A DNA stretch of 64,000 bases from JAGOTP01 sp964582475 (GTDB lineage Bacteria > Patescibacteriota > Patescibacteriia > 2-12-FULL-60-25). Under the pieces are notes generated by a model. It was given only the letters and a program-made list of their open reading frames with translations. It made no database searches and had not been told where the DNA came from. The translations under genes and the position numbers were made by a program. Position 1 is the stretch's first letter. Each line of letters opens with the position of its first letter. The stretch is taken from positions 372,001-436,000 of the forward strand of contig CAZOQS010000001.1 of NCBI GenBank assembly GCA_964582475.1, read 5' to 3'. Positions 50,485 to 59,741 of the stretch are shown piece after piece.

Positions 50485-53400
50485 ATGAAGATGGTTGCGA
50501 GGCTCCTGCGGGGTCTGATGCTCTTTGTTTTGGGAGCATTGGTATTTGGTGTCTCGACGACACAGGCGGCGCCCTTGAGGCCCCCGGCTCGGGTTAATCT
50601 TACGAGCGCCTCAACAGCACGGGTCGTTCCCGGTCAGATCATCGTAAAGTTTAGGAAACAGCGTACAGATATTTCTAAGCTGGAAGGGGTGACGAAGGCG
50701 CGCCAATTTGCCGCGAAGCGCCGGGCACGGGTGCGGAACTTTTTGCGACGAGACAATAGTGCGGTTCTGACGATTCCGAGAGACATTACTTTGTCTCAGG
50801 CGCTTGCCAGCTACGCGGCCGATCCAGATATTGTCTATGCAGAGCCTGTCTATCGTCGCTATCGGAATAGTATTGATACCGACGACACCTTACGTACAAA
50901 TTTGTGGGGACTCGATAATACCGGCCAGGTCGTGGAAGGTGTTACCGGAACAGCCGATGCAGATATGGATGTGCCCGAAGCCTGGGCGATCTCTGAAGGA
51001 GCTTCTAGTACGGTGATTGTCGCCGTGATTGATTCAGGGGTTGCGTATAATCATCCAGACCTCGCGAATCAGATGTGGGACGGTTCGACCTGCGTGGATG
51101 AGAATGGAGCGGCTCTGGGCGGCTGTTTACACGGCTATGATTTTGAAGACGAAGACCTGAACCCGTTACCAACGAGCGCTTCTCATGGAACGCACGTCGC
51201 TGGCACGATCGCGGCGGAAAAAAACAATACGACGGGCATCGTCGGTGTGGCTCCGAATGCGAAGATTATGGCGCTCAAATTCGGACTGGATACGGCAAGT
51301 GAAGTCCGAGCGATTGATTTTGCGATTCAAAATGGGGCGACGGTTATCAACGCGAGCTTCGGCGGACCAGATTTTTCTCAAGCCGAGTTTGATGCGATTG
51401 AGCGTTTCCGTGCAGCTGGTGGGATCTTTGTCGCGTCGGCGGGAAACGATACGCTCAATAATGATCTTCCAGGAAATCAAAATTATCCTTCAGACTATAC
51501 TTCAGATGCGATCATCGGGGTCGCGGCGACAACCGCGCTCGACGCGCTGGCCTCGTTCTCTAACTTTGGTTCGACCTCGATTGATGTGGGGGCGCCGGGC
51601 GTGAATATTCTGAGCACGATCGCGGACTCTACAGCACTCACAGAAACGTTTCAGGCGGTGACAGCTCCGGCCGTTCCCGCGAGTTGGGTTGCGACGGGCG
51701 ATTGGGGGACGCGAAATGTGAGTGGAGCCATTCGCTTATACGGAGACGCACCAAATGTTCCGTATGCCGCGGGAGCCACTTCTACGATTACTTCCCCAAC
51801 GGTGAACTTAACGGGGACGACACAGGCGGAGATTAGTTTTCTTTCGCGCTGTGATACGGAGTACGGAACCTCTCCCGAGGCTGGAGGAGATTTTATGGCG
51901 CTGGAGGTGAGTGGCGATAATTCCACGTATACGGAGTTGGGGAGGTGGAATGAGGCGACCTATGATAATGATGTTGATTCGAGTAACACGCCACCACTGC
52001 TTGAATTGTACGCAGAGCTTCCGCCAGCGATACTCACGGCTCAGGCAACGTTTCGTTTCCGCTGGTTTACGAATGGGTCGAATACACCCGTGCAAAGTTA
52101 CGATGGCTGTTACGTCGACAACGTCCTCATTACTCGTTTTTCGGATGGGAGCGACGAACTGTACGACTACTACAATGGCACGTCGATGGCTTCGCCTCAC
52201 GTCGCTGGGCTTGTTGCGTTGGTGCAGGCGTACAATCCGCGACTGACGGTGGCGCAGGTAAAAAGTGTTGTGCTGACAACAGGGGATGCGCTCCCAGCCT
52301 TGGCGACGAAGACGACCACAGGGAAACGCGTGAATGCGCAAAAGGCTCTCGAGCTGTTTCAGCCGAAGATTGGGTATACCGTTGATGATGTTCTTCCGGC
52401 CGAGCAGATCGTCCCTGCGGAAGATGACTCGGGATTGGTGGAGGTGAATTTTCGGGTAACAGATGGTCTTGCCGGGATTCCGATCACGCTGGGAGGGTTC
52501 GGCTACAGCGTGGATGGAGGAAGTACGTGGTCGACACCAACGACGGGTGATGCGAGCGCGGCCTTTTCGAGTAATTGGACGAACGCGAGTTACCTCAGCG
52601 CAACGGACTATACGAGTACCACCTACCAGTTCACGCTCAACACACAGCACGCGGACGTACTTGAACTGAACGCAACGAATACTTCGATGCAGATCCGTTT
52701 TCAAGCCTTTGATGGGGCTGTTACGAGTACGTATGTGGTGAGTGAGGCGTTTACGATCACAAACATTCCTCCACCAACGATTACCGCACTCACGAACGAT
52801 ACGGTTCCTACGCAAGAAAAGACCTGGACCTGGAGCTCAGACGATCCAGCGGCAACCTTCCGATTTGTGGTTGATCAATCAGCGACCGGAACACCGAGCG
52901 GCAGTTACACGACCGCGACGACAACTTCACAGATTGGGGGAAATGGAATTTATTATTTGCATCTCCAAGCGCGTAACGCAGCGGGGAGTCAGAGCGCTGT
53001 TACGTCTGTCACCGCGATTCTGGATTCGCTTGCGCCGGTCATTACGCAGATCGGAGGAGATCAATCCATCTATATGGGTACAACCTATACGGATCCAGGG
53101 GCGACGGCTCTCGATGCGCAGGACGGGGACATCACGGAAGATATTGTCGCTACGAGCACGGTGAACACCGCGGCCGATGGTGAATATACGGTTCTGTATG
53201 GAGTGACGGACGTGGCGGGGAATAGTGGCGCCGCGACACGTACGGTCGCCGTTCTTCCGCTCGTGACAAGCAGCACAGTTCTTTTGTCATCGACGCTTGC
53301 GAGCGTGACGGAGAACAAGATTTTGATTGGAAACAACGCGCCGACCAGCTCGACGGTCACTGTTCCTTTGGATGTTTCAGATGCGGAACTTGATTTTTCC

Positions 53401-54654
53401 GCCTTGCTAACGGGAACATCAACGAAGCAGACCATTGTCCCCGGCGAGATCATCGTGAACGCGACTACTTCGGCCGGAACAATCCGCGTAGAGATTCCGG
53501 CGGATGTGACGATTGCCTCCACCGATTCAAGCTGGACGGGAACGGTACAGGTGCCTCAAGTGCGTTCTACAATGAGTGTGACTGTGACACCTGATACAAA
53601 TAAGACAGCGACAGTCCTATCAGTTATCGAGATTGGAGCGGGGGATATTCCGCTTACATTCGACCTACCCGTCAGACTCGTATTCGGAGGTCAGGCGAGC
53701 ACGTATGTCGGGTATGTCCGCTCCGGAACATTCACGGCTATCCAAACGGCGTGTAGTGGGGATTCGTTCTCCTCCGCAACTTCTCAATTGGTAGGGGGGA
53801 CAACGGATTGTAAGATCACGGTTGGTTCGGATCTGGTGGTCTGGACCCGGCACTTCACATCTTTCGTAACCTATTCGCAGGCAACGATTCCAGCCCCGGT
53901 TTCAAGTGGCGGCGGCGGGGGAGGTGGGGGAGGGGGAGGAGGGGGCGGCGGTGGAGGAAGTAATGTTTCTACCCTCACGCCGGTCGCGACTACTACCGTT
54001 TCAACGACCACGGTTGCGATCCCAGTCGTAGCCCTCTCACCTACCTCAACAAGCATCCTTCCGGTGATCGAGAGTGTGACGATGGAAGTGCTCTCCAATT
54101 CGAGCACGACTGTTGCCGCTTCTTCGAGTACGAATATATTTCCTCCCGCACGAGATCTCATCCTTGAAGCGAGTGCACGTGCGCAGATTCAAAGGAGTTC
54201 TCGTGAGTTCAGTGTCGCACTCGACGCTCGCGCGGAAGATGTGACGGTGAGTTTTGTCGCCTATGGTATCTCGCCTTCAACCAAAGCGCTTGGATCAGGT
54301 GAGCGGTTGGCTGTTCTCCGTGATCAGCTCGAAACACTGGGACGCGTGAACCTTGAGGCGCTCCAAGCGCTCACGGATGGCGCTATCCCACGGGCGCGCA
54401 ATCTACCAAAGGAACAGGCGCGAGCGAAACAGGTGCTCGCTGTTTTTCGTCAGATCACCGGTCACAGCCCAGACTTCAAGAATAAAGCGGATGACCTTGC
54501 GTGGAATACCCTCATGTATCGCTTGCGCTTTCCACGAAATCTCGCTCGAGAAAAGGCAGGGATCCTGAAATTTAGAAGCCTCTACAAACGTGTACCAACC
54601 ACGCCCTTTGATTGGGCGACGGTGCGCGCGTCGGGATACGTTCTTGTAAAATAA
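50485..54654 (+). CDS. Giant surface subtilase with insertion, Ig-like and repeat domains
   Basis: 1389 residues. A signal peptide (to about residue 32) and an I9-like propeptide (VPGQIIVKFRKQ, then ADPDIVYAEPVYRRYR) are followed by a peptidase S8 domain with Asp183 (AVIDSGVAYNHPDL), His234 (SHGTHVAGTIAA), oxyanion Asn321 (SAGND) and Ser567 (NGTSMASPHVAGLVAL). About 245 residues separate the oxyanion Asn and the Ser, against 66 in subtilisin, so a beta-rich domain is inserted there. Further on come a bacterial Ig-like DUF5011 domain (near 850-920), a run of 17 glycines (residues 1142-1158), a Thr/Ser linker and a C-terminal pair of repeats that may attach it to the cell. Starts just after tRNA-Gln. 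Confidence 0.9.
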   Translation: MKMVARLLRGLMLFVLGALVFGVSTTQAAPLRPPARVNLTSASTARVVPGQIIVKFRKQRTDISKLEGVTKARQFAAKRRARVRNFLRRDNSAVLTIPRDITLSQALASYAADPDIVYAEPVYRRYRNSIDTDDTLRTNLWGLDNTGQVVEGVTGTADADMDVPEAWAISEGASSTVIVAVIDSGVAYNHPDLANQMWDGSTCVDENGAALGGCLHGYDFEDEDLNPLPTSASHGTHVAGTIAAEKNNTTGIVGVAPNAKIMALKFGLDTASEVRAIDFAIQNGATVINASFGGPDFSQAEFDAIERFRAAGGIFVASAGNDTLNNDLPGNQNYPSDYTSDAIIGVAATTALDALASFSNFGSTSIDVGAPGVNILSTIADSTALTETFQAVTAPAVPASWVATGDWGTRNVSGAIRLYGDAPNVPYAAGATSTITSPTVNLTGTTQAEISFLSRCDTEYGTSPEAGGDFMALEVSGDNSTYTELGRWNEATYDNDVDSSNTPPLLELYAELPPAILTAQATFRFRWFTNGSNTPVQSYDGCYVDNVLITRFSDGSDELYDYYNGTSMASPHVAGLVALVQAYNPRLTVAQVKSVVLTTGDALPALATKTTTGKRVNAQKALELFQPKIGYTVDDVLPAEQIVPAEDDSGLVEVNFRVTDGLAGIPITLGGFGYSVDGGSTWSTPTTGDASAAFSSNWTNASYLSATDYTSTTYQFTLNTQHADVLELNATNTSMQIRFQAFDGAVTSTYVVSEAFTITNIPPPTITALTNDTVPTQEKTWTWSSDDPAATFRFVVDQSATGTPSGSYTTATTTSQIGGNGIYYLHLQARNAAGSQSAVTSVTAILDSLAPVITQIGGDQSIYMGTTYTDPGATALDAQDGDITEDIVATSTVNTAADGEYTVLYGVTDVAGNSGAATRTVAVLPLVTSSTVLLSSTLASVTENKILIGNNAPTSSTVTVPLDVSDAELDFSALLTGTSTKQTIVPGEIIVNATTSAGTIRVEIPADVTIASTDSSWTGTVQVPQVRSTMSVTVTPDTNKTATVLSVIEIGAGDIPLTFDLPVRLVFGGQASTYVGYVRSGTFTAIQTACSGDSFSSATSQLVGGTTDCKITVGSDLVVWTRHFTSFVTYSQATIPAPVSSGGGGGGGGGGGGGGGGGSNVSTLTPVATTTVSTTTVAIPVVALSPTSTSILPVIESVTMEVLSNSSTTVAASSSTNIFPPARDLILEASARAQIQRSSREFSVALDARAEDVTVSFVAYGISPSTKALGSGERLAVLRDQLETLGRVNLEALQALTDGAIPRARNLPKEQARAKQVLAVFRQITGHSPDFKNKADDLAWNTLMYRLRFPRNLAREKAGILKFRSLYKRVPTTPFDWATVRASGYVLVK
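53908..53958 (+). repeat. Run of 17 glycine codons
   Basis: Continuous GGN codons mixing GGC, GGG, GGA and GGT, a flexible linker in the giant subtilase and a likely site of length variation. Confidence 0.95.
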
Positions 54655-54699
54655 ACGTTCATTGCGAGTTGTTTGACGTGGGTTGACCGACTCAGACGC

Positions 54700-54729
54700 A
54701 CACCTGTAACTTACAGAGAGGTGTTTTTA
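54700..54729 (+). terminator. Terminator after the giant subtilase
   Basis: ACAC-CTGTAA pairs with TTACAG-AG-AGGTGT, then TTTTTAC. It also overlaps a weak promoter for the peroxiredoxin gene (TTGACC at about 54683, TAACTT 18 bases on), so the two signals may be combined. Confidence 0.6.
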
Positions 54730-54752
54730 CTTCTCTCGAATAAATCTCTTAT

Positions 54753-55304
54753 ATGGAACAAGCTCTTCGTGAATCAGACCGAGTGCCACAAACAGTCTTC
54801 AAAACACGTGTTCGAGATGAGGCGGTAGGTGGTCCGAATCCATTTCGTTGGCAGGATGTAGCATCAAAAGAAGTATTTGAGGGCAAGAAGATCGTCGTCT
54901 TTTCCTTGCCGGGCGCCTTTACACCCACCTGTTCTTCGACGCATGCGCCAGGGTATGAAGCGGCATACGATGCCTTTAAGGCGGCGGGGGTAGATGAGGT
55001 GTACTGTATCAGCGTGAACGATGCTTTTGTTATGTTTCAATGGGCGAAGCATCTAGGCGTTGAGAAAGTAAAAATGTTGCCGGATGGAAATGGGGAATTC
55101 ACCAAAGCCATGGGAATGTTGGTAAAGAAGGAGAACCTAGGTTTCGGAAATCGCTCCTGGCGCTACAGTATGTATGTGGTTGATGGCGTCATTCAAAAAA
55201 TGTTCGTTGAACCAGGCTTTACGGATGATTGTGAAACAGATCCGTTTGAAGTCAGCGATGCCGAAACAATGCTGGGCTATTTGAAAGGTGAGGCGAGAGC
55301 CTAG
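54753..55304 (+). CDS. Peroxiredoxin, Prx5 type
   Basis: 183-residue thiol peroxidase that reduces hydrogen peroxide and alkyl hydroperoxides. The peroxidatic Cys60 lies in FSLPGAFTPTCSSTH, the Prx5/AhpE-like form of the PxxxTxxC motif. Later text GFGNRSWRYSMYVVDGVIQK is typical of Prx5. A Cys in DDCETDPFEVSDAETML could be the resolving residue. No glutaredoxin domain is fused. Monocistronic with its own terminator. Confidence 0.93.
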   Translation: MEQALRESDRVPQTVFKTRVRDEAVGGPNPFRWQDVASKEVFEGKKIVVFSLPGAFTPTCSSTHAPGYEAAYDAFKAAGVDEVYCISVNDAFVMFQWAKHLGVEKVKMLPDGNGEFTKAMGMLVKKENLGFGNRSWRYSMYVVDGVIQKMFVEPGFTDDCETDPFEVSDAETMLGYLKGEARA

Positions 55305-55316
55305 CAAAAAGAGACT

Positions 55317-55350
55317 TAAAAAATACACGGCATACGTCGTGTATTTTTTT
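55317..55350 (+). terminator. Terminator of the peroxiredoxin gene
   Basis: AAAAAATACACG pairs with CGTGTATTTTTTT. Confidence 0.88.
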
Positions 55351-55361
55351 GTAATTGAAAA

Positions 55362-55421
55362 CCGCGTCGCCTGAGAAGGACCGCTGTGCGCCGGGTGGCG
55401 ACATGGTTTTCAGGGACGCGG
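55362..55421 (-). terminator. GC-rich terminator of the 55.4-56.1 kb island
   Basis: CCGCGTC-G-CCTGA (55362-55374) pairs with TCAGG-GACGCGG (55410-55421), followed on the minus strand by TTTTCAATTAC. Left arm and flank resemble 18723-18743. Confidence 0.75.
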
Positions 55422-55441
55422 TGGGGTGGAAGGTCCGACCG

Positions 55442-55975
55442 TCAGTGGCGACGGTGGCGGCGATGGTGCGAGCGGTGTGCCCGCTGGCCGGACGAGCGTG
55501 AGCTCGAGTCCGGACACAGCAGGGCATAGAGCTGGTTCTGAAGGCGGGGTCGGCGACCTGCGTAGGTGCAGATGCGGCTGAGCTCCCTTGCGGACATCCG
55601 TGACCAGCACTGGATGTCCGGGATCCGCAGGCGGCCGAGCATGATGCCCTGGCCGTAGCTGATCTGCTCACCGCAGGGCGGGAGCATGGGTCGTGCGACA
55701 GGCTCCTCGGTGAGAGGGGTCGCCGTCTGGACCGTGAGTCCAGCATCGCTGTCGACGCTGGAGCGCCGTGCAGCAAGTTCTCGCCGGCGCTCTTCGTAAC
55801 GCGCCCTGTACTCCTCCGCCCGTTCTGAACGGGTCAGTGGCCGATGAGCGCCATCGGCCGTCTCGCTGAAAGCGAGCTGGTAGCCGGTGAAGGCGATGAG
55901 CCCCACCAGCAGGATGGTCGCCAGCGGCGGCAATCGATGAGGCTGCGAGACGGAGCCGAGCGAACGCTTTTGCAT
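55442..55975 (-). CDS. Island protein: single-pass membrane protein with Arg-rich tail
   Basis: 177 residues from the ATG at 55975, supported by a textbook Shine-Dalgarno (AGGAGGT, six bases upstream) and a consensus promoter 118 bases further up. A membrane helix at about 16-36 (PLATILLVGLIAFTGYQLAF) is followed by a charged Arg/Glu-rich segment, a domain with four Cys (CGEQISYGQGIML, then CWSRM, CTYAG and CPDS) and an Arg/His-rich end. The Cys could form disulfides outside the cell. Family unknown. Its third codon positions are GC-rich, unlike the flanking genes. Confidence 0.72.
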   Translation of the reverse strand: MQKRSLGSVSQPHRLPPLATILLVGLIAFTGYQLAFSETADGAHRPLTRSERAEEYRARYEERRRELAARRSSVDSDAGLTVQTATPLTEEPVARPMLPPCGEQISYGQGIMLGRLRIPDIQCWSRMSARELSRICTYAGRRPRLQNQLYALLCPDSSSRSSGQRAHRSHHRRHRRH

Positions 55976-56093
55976 GTGTGACCTCCTAAGGGTCGGGGGA
56001 AAGGTGTTTTGCGGGATGACTCCCTTCCGATGCGCAAACTTCTTACGCAAGAAAAGCGAATCACCCCTGAAAAACAAACATTTTTAACAAGGA

Positions 56094-56122
56094 ACTATAT
56101 CAAAATATTGCCATTCTGTCAA
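56094..56122 (-). promoter_or_regulatory. Consensus sigma70-like promoter of the 55.4-56.1 kb island
   Basis: Minus strand: TTGACA at 56122-56117, 17-base spacer, TATAGT at 56099-56094. Predicted leader about 112 bases. Confidence 0.85.
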
Positions 56123-56213
56123 CCAAAATGGGTGGTTTTTTGCTTGAACGAGCCATTCTCTTGCCTTTTCAGCAGACGAGCGTACACTAAGACTCTCTAT
56201 ATTTTTTTCCTGT

Positions 56214-57836
56214 ATGAATATTCAGCTACTTCTCGGACGCATGCGTGAAAATTGGAAGTCGGGTCTGACGGTTGCCTTGGTTTCAATCCCGCTTTCTGTT
56301 TCTTTGGCCGTTGCATCTGAGTCAACGCCGACAGCAGGAATTATCACGGCTATTTGGGCGGGGTTAATGGCCTCTATCTTTGGAGGAAGTAACTTTAATA
56401 TCATTGGTCCAACGGGAGCACTGTCGGGATTCCTCGCGACCTACGCGATTGTCCATGGAGCGCATACATTGCCGATGTTGGCGTTGGTAACCGGTGTGTT
56501 CGTGTTGATTGCGTATGCCTTCAAGCTTGAGAAATTTTTGGTCTTTGTCCCAGGAAGTGCGGTACACGGATTTACCTTGGGTGTAGCCTTTATTATTGCA
56601 TTCAACCAATTCAACTTCGCATTAGGGCTAAGTGGCTTGCCGCGGCACGAGGCCTTCATCGATAACTTGTTTGAATCGTTCCGCAACATTGGCTCGATCA
56701 ATCCGCAGATCTTTGTCATGTTCGTAGTATTTTTGGCAGCCATGTTCTTGATGCTGAAGTATGTGAAGAAGGTTCCGGGAGCGATTGTGCTGGCTCCGAT
56801 TGGTATTTTGATTGGATACTTATCTCAGCAGGGGAGCTTGCCGTTTGTGGTCCAGACGTTGGGCTCACGCTATCCAGATATGGCGCCCAAGTTGTTCCAG
56901 GCGCCAACGTTGTTTTTTCATCCATCGTTGATCACGGCTGGTATTGCCGTAGCTGTGATTGCTATTCTTGAAACAATGTTGTCCGCCAAAATCGCCGACG
57001 GCATGACCAAAACGAAATATCACAAGCGCAAAGAAATGTTTGGTCTCGGAATCGCGAACTTAGCTTCTGGTTTGATGGGTGGAATTCCGGCGACCGCTGC
57101 ACTTGCCCGTACCTCCTTGAACGTGAAGACAGGCGCGAACAACAAGATGTCTGCCACAATCGCCAGCGTGAGTATCGCGATCATCTCGATCTTTTTGCTC
57201 ACGACCTTCCGCTACATTCCCTTGGCGGTCATTGCGGCGATCTTGGTCTTCGTAGCCTTCCGCATGATTGAACAGGAACACTTCATTCGCCTCTTCCACT
57301 CTGACAAAAAGAACTTCGTCATCGCGTTGGTGGTGGCGGTTGTAACGGTTTGGATTGATCCGATTGTTGGAATCCTGCTTGGAACCGCGATTGCACTTCT
57401 GATCTTCGTAGAGAAGCTCTCCCGTGGTCAGTTTGAGCTGATTGTCGATAACAACGAGCATAAGTTCGTCGATAAGATTACCTCTGAAACGCTGGAGAAG
57501 ATCGAAAAAACAGGGGATACGATCATCTATTCGATCAAGGGGCAGCTCGCCTATATCAATGGGCAATCGCATATCACCCGCTTTGAGCAGAGTTTAGGTG
57601 CCTACAAAAACGTGATCTTGCGTCTTCGTGAACTTTCGTTCGTGGACTTGGATGGAGTAGATGCCTTCGATGAGATCATTACCCTTATCAAAGCTCAGGG
57701 AAAGAATGTCCTCGTTACGGGAGCTAGTCCGATCATCAGCGAGTTGTTGCACGAAAGCCATGAATACAAGAAGTTAGAAGAAGAAGGTGCTGTCTTTAAG
57801 CGCACGAGTGAAGCCTTGAGCAAGCTGGGCTACTAA
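56214..57836 (+). CDS. SulP family inorganic anion transporter
   Basis: 540-residue SLC26/SulP transporter for sulfate, bicarbonate or a similar anion. The N-terminal 400 residues hold about 12 membrane segments with family text GIITAIWAGLMASIFGGSNF, then NIIGPTGALSGFLA, and IPATAALARTSLNVKTGA. A STAS domain occupies about residues 430-540 (LSFVDLDGVDAFDEI). Starts 10 bases after a TATATT box. It precedes the Rieske and nuclease genes. The substrate cannot be deduced. Confidence 0.93.
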   Translation: MNIQLLLGRMRENWKSGLTVALVSIPLSVSLAVASESTPTAGIITAIWAGLMASIFGGSNFNIIGPTGALSGFLATYAIVHGAHTLPMLALVTGVFVLIAYAFKLEKFLVFVPGSAVHGFTLGVAFIIAFNQFNFALGLSGLPRHEAFIDNLFESFRNIGSINPQIFVMFVVFLAAMFLMLKYVKKVPGAIVLAPIGILIGYLSQQGSLPFVVQTLGSRYPDMAPKLFQAPTLFFHPSLITAGIAVAVIAILETMLSAKIADGMTKTKYHKRKEMFGLGIANLASGLMGGIPATAALARTSLNVKTGANNKMSATIASVSIAIISIFLLTTFRYIPLAVIAAILVFVAFRMIEQEHFIRLFHSDKKNFVIALVVAVVTVWIDPIVGILLGTAIALLIFVEKLSRGQFELIVDNNEHKFVDKITSETLEKIEKTGDTIIYSIKGQLAYINGQSHITRFEQSLGAYKNVILRLRELSFVDLDGVDAFDEIITLIKAQGKNVLVTGASPIISELLHESHEYKKLEEEGAVFKRTSEALSKLGY

Positions 57837-57868
57837 GCGTTTTGGTCTCGCAGAGGCTCAATGTTTAT

Positions 57869-57877
57869 TGGTATACT
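57869..57877 (+). promoter_or_regulatory. Extended -10 promoter TGGTATACT, six bases before ATG
   Basis: TGGTATACT ends at 57877 and the Rieske ATG is at 57884, with no Shine-Dalgarno. A leaderless transcript is likely. Confidence 0.6.
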
Positions 57878-57883
57878 GACCAC

Positions 57884-58216
57884 ATGTCTCACCCCATGGC
57901 TGAACGTGGTCCCACAGAGCTCGTGTCTGTTGGGCGAGTAGAGGATTGGAAAGACGGAGCTGCGCGTGAAGTAAAGGTTCACAAAAAACCCATGACGATT
58001 GTCCGCATGGGAGAACGGTTCTTTGCATTGAATAGCATCTGCCCACATATGGGTGGTCCGATGTCGTGTGGACAGGTTCGTGACGGCAAAATCTATTGTC
58101 CTTGGCACGAATGGGGCTTCGACGTGGAAACGGGCGAATCACCAAATGGGCATCACTTGGAACGCTATCGAGTAGAGGTGATAAATGGAGAGGTACTGGT
58201 TGGTTGGGTCGTATGA
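57884..58216 (+). CDS. Rieske-type [2Fe-2S] ferredoxin
   Basis: 110 residues. The cluster ligands are Cys53 and His55 (CPHMGG) and Cys72 and His75 (CPWHEWGFD), the full Rieske pattern CxH-x16-CxxH. No membrane helix, so it is a soluble electron carrier like those of dioxygenase systems or NirD-type proteins. The stop codon overlaps the nuclease start (ATGA), so the two are translated together, though no partner oxygenase is nearby. Confidence 0.93.
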   Translation: MSHPMAERGPTELVSVGRVEDWKDGAAREVKVHKKPMTIVRMGERFFALNSICPHMGGPMSCGQVRDGKIYCPWHEWGFDVETGESPNGHHLERYRVEVINGEVLVGWVV

Positions 58217-58845
58217 AGCCACTCGAATTCAAACCTCTCTCTTCGTTTACACAGCGACGTCTCATCCGACTTGTTGGGATGATTGCTGTGATTGCGGGCT
58301 TTGCATTCCTTCAAATTTGGCAGATTGAAGAACGTCCCCAGCTGCCTGGAGCACCTGTCACGACCTCAGCGTCTGTTAATCTCTACTACTCCGGTTCAAC
58401 CACGAGTAGCGTCGAAGCGCTCGTGTCGCGCGTTGTAGACGGGGATACGATCGAAGTAAGCATCGACGGAATGAGCGAAGCGGTGAAAGTTCGCTTGCTC
58501 GGCATGAACACCCCTGAATCAGTTGACCCACGTCGACCGGTACAATGTTTTGGAAAAGAAGCCTCGAATCACATGAAGGAGTTGGTTGAGGGAAAATGGG
58601 TACTCCTTGTTGAAGACCTAAAAGCGGATGATCGCGATAAATACGGGCGTTGGCTCCGTAATATTGTGCGTAAAGAGGATCTACTGGATGTAAACGCGAC
58701 TCTGGTGGCTCAGGGCTACGCGAATGCCTATTTATCTTTTCCGTTGGATGGAAAACGGAAAGCGCAGCTGAGACTTTTAGAACAAGAAGCGAAAGCGGCT
58801 GAACGTGGACTCTGGAGCCCGTCGACCTGTGAAGGAAAAAAGTAA
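58213..58845 (+). CDS. Membrane-anchored thermonuclease (SNase family)
   Basis: 210 residues from the ATG at 58213. A membrane helix at about 20-37 is followed by a staphylococcal-nuclease fold with SRVVDGDTIEVSIDGMSEAV, VRLLGMNTPESVDP (catalytic Arg and Glu) and DKYGRWLRNI (second Arg). It probably cuts DNA or RNA outside the cell, a useful trait for an organism that scavenges nucleotides. This is inference. It ends next to the convergent fmt gene. Confidence 0.92.
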   Translation: MKPLEFKPLSSFTQRRLIRLVGMIAVIAGFAFLQIWQIEERPQLPGAPVTTSASVNLYYSGSTTSSVEALVSRVVDGDTIEVSIDGMSEAVKVRLLGMNTPESVDPRRPVQCFGKEASNHMKELVEGKWVLLVEDLKADDRDKYGRWLRNIVRKEDLLDVNATLVAQGYANAYLSFPLDGKRKAQLRLLEQEAKAAERGLWSPSTCEGKK

Positions 58846-58848
58846 ATT

Positions 58849-59730
58849 TTAACGCTGACCACGAAGAAAGGCTTCACCACTCATGGGTTTCTTTCCTTCG
58901 GGTTGAACTTCATCTAAGACAAGTAACGAGCCATCACCGCAGGTGAGTGTGAATTCAGTTGGTTTTGGTTCTGGACTCGTGTGAGCTCGCAAAACTTTTA
59001 AGCGTTTCTCTTTGTAGTCCACAGATGTTCCTGGCCAAGGCGTATAGGCGCGAACAAGCTGTTCGATTTCGATGGCTGATTTGCTTAGGTCGATTTTTCC
59101 ATCTTCGCGTGAAAGGAGTTTTACAAAGGTTGCAGCGGCATGATCTTGTTCTTGTGGAGTTACGCCACCTTCAAGAAATGCATGCAGTGTTTGTACGAGG
59201 AAGTTTGCACTCGTTTTTGAAAGGCGTTCGCTGAGTGTTTCGGTTGTATCGGTTGGAAAGATGTCTGTCTTCATCTGAGCCAGGATGGGTCCGTGATCCA
59301 TGAGCGCATCCATCAACATGATTGTGATACCGGTTTGCGTGAGACCGTCGCGAATAGCGGCGTTCATTGGGACAGCGCCACGGTACGCGGGGAGCAGCGA
59401 GGGGTGCACGTTCAAAACGCCTTGAGGATACAAATTTAAAACACGCTGAGAAATAATCTGACCAAAGCTCGCAACCACGGCAACATCCGCTGGGAGTGTT
59501 TTTAGTACCTCGTAGGCTTCGTCAGATTTCACTTGTTCGAATTGAAAAACAGGCAGACCTAGTCGCTCGGCAGTCACTTTTACGGGTGGAGCGGTCACAA
59601 CGCCTTGTCGTCCCGCGGGACGATCGGGTTGGGTAACGACACCAACAACGCAGACTGTAGAATCAAGTGCTAACGCCTCAAGGCTTGGAAGCGAAAAGAG
59701 GGAAGTTCCGTAGAAGACGACGCGGGTCAT
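58849..59730 (-). CDS. fmt: Methionyl-tRNA formyltransferase
   Basis: Formylates initiator Met-tRNA. 293 residues from the ATG at 59730 (a GTG at 59739 adds three residues). Motifs: VVTQPDRPAGRQG, ASFGQIISQRVL, and the signature GVLNVHPSLLPAYRGAVPMN, with HGPILAQ later. The C-terminal OB-like domain is present. It lies directly downstream of def on the same strand, the classic def-fmt pair. Confidence 0.95.
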   Translation of the reverse strand: MTRVVFYGTSLFSLPSLEALALDSTVCVVGVVTQPDRPAGRQGVVTAPPVKVTAERLGLPVFQFEQVKSDEAYEVLKTLPADVAVVASFGQIISQRVLNLYPQGVLNVHPSLLPAYRGAVPMNAAIRDGLTQTGITIMLMDALMDHGPILAQMKTDIFPTDTTETLSERLSKTSANFLVQTLHAFLEGGVTPQEQDHAAATFVKLLSREDGKIDLSKSAIEIEQLVRAYTPWPGTSVDYKEKRLKVLRAHTSPEPKPTEFTLTCGDGSLLVLDEVQPEGKKPMSGEAFLRGQR

Positions 59731-59741
59731 GGAATTCACGT

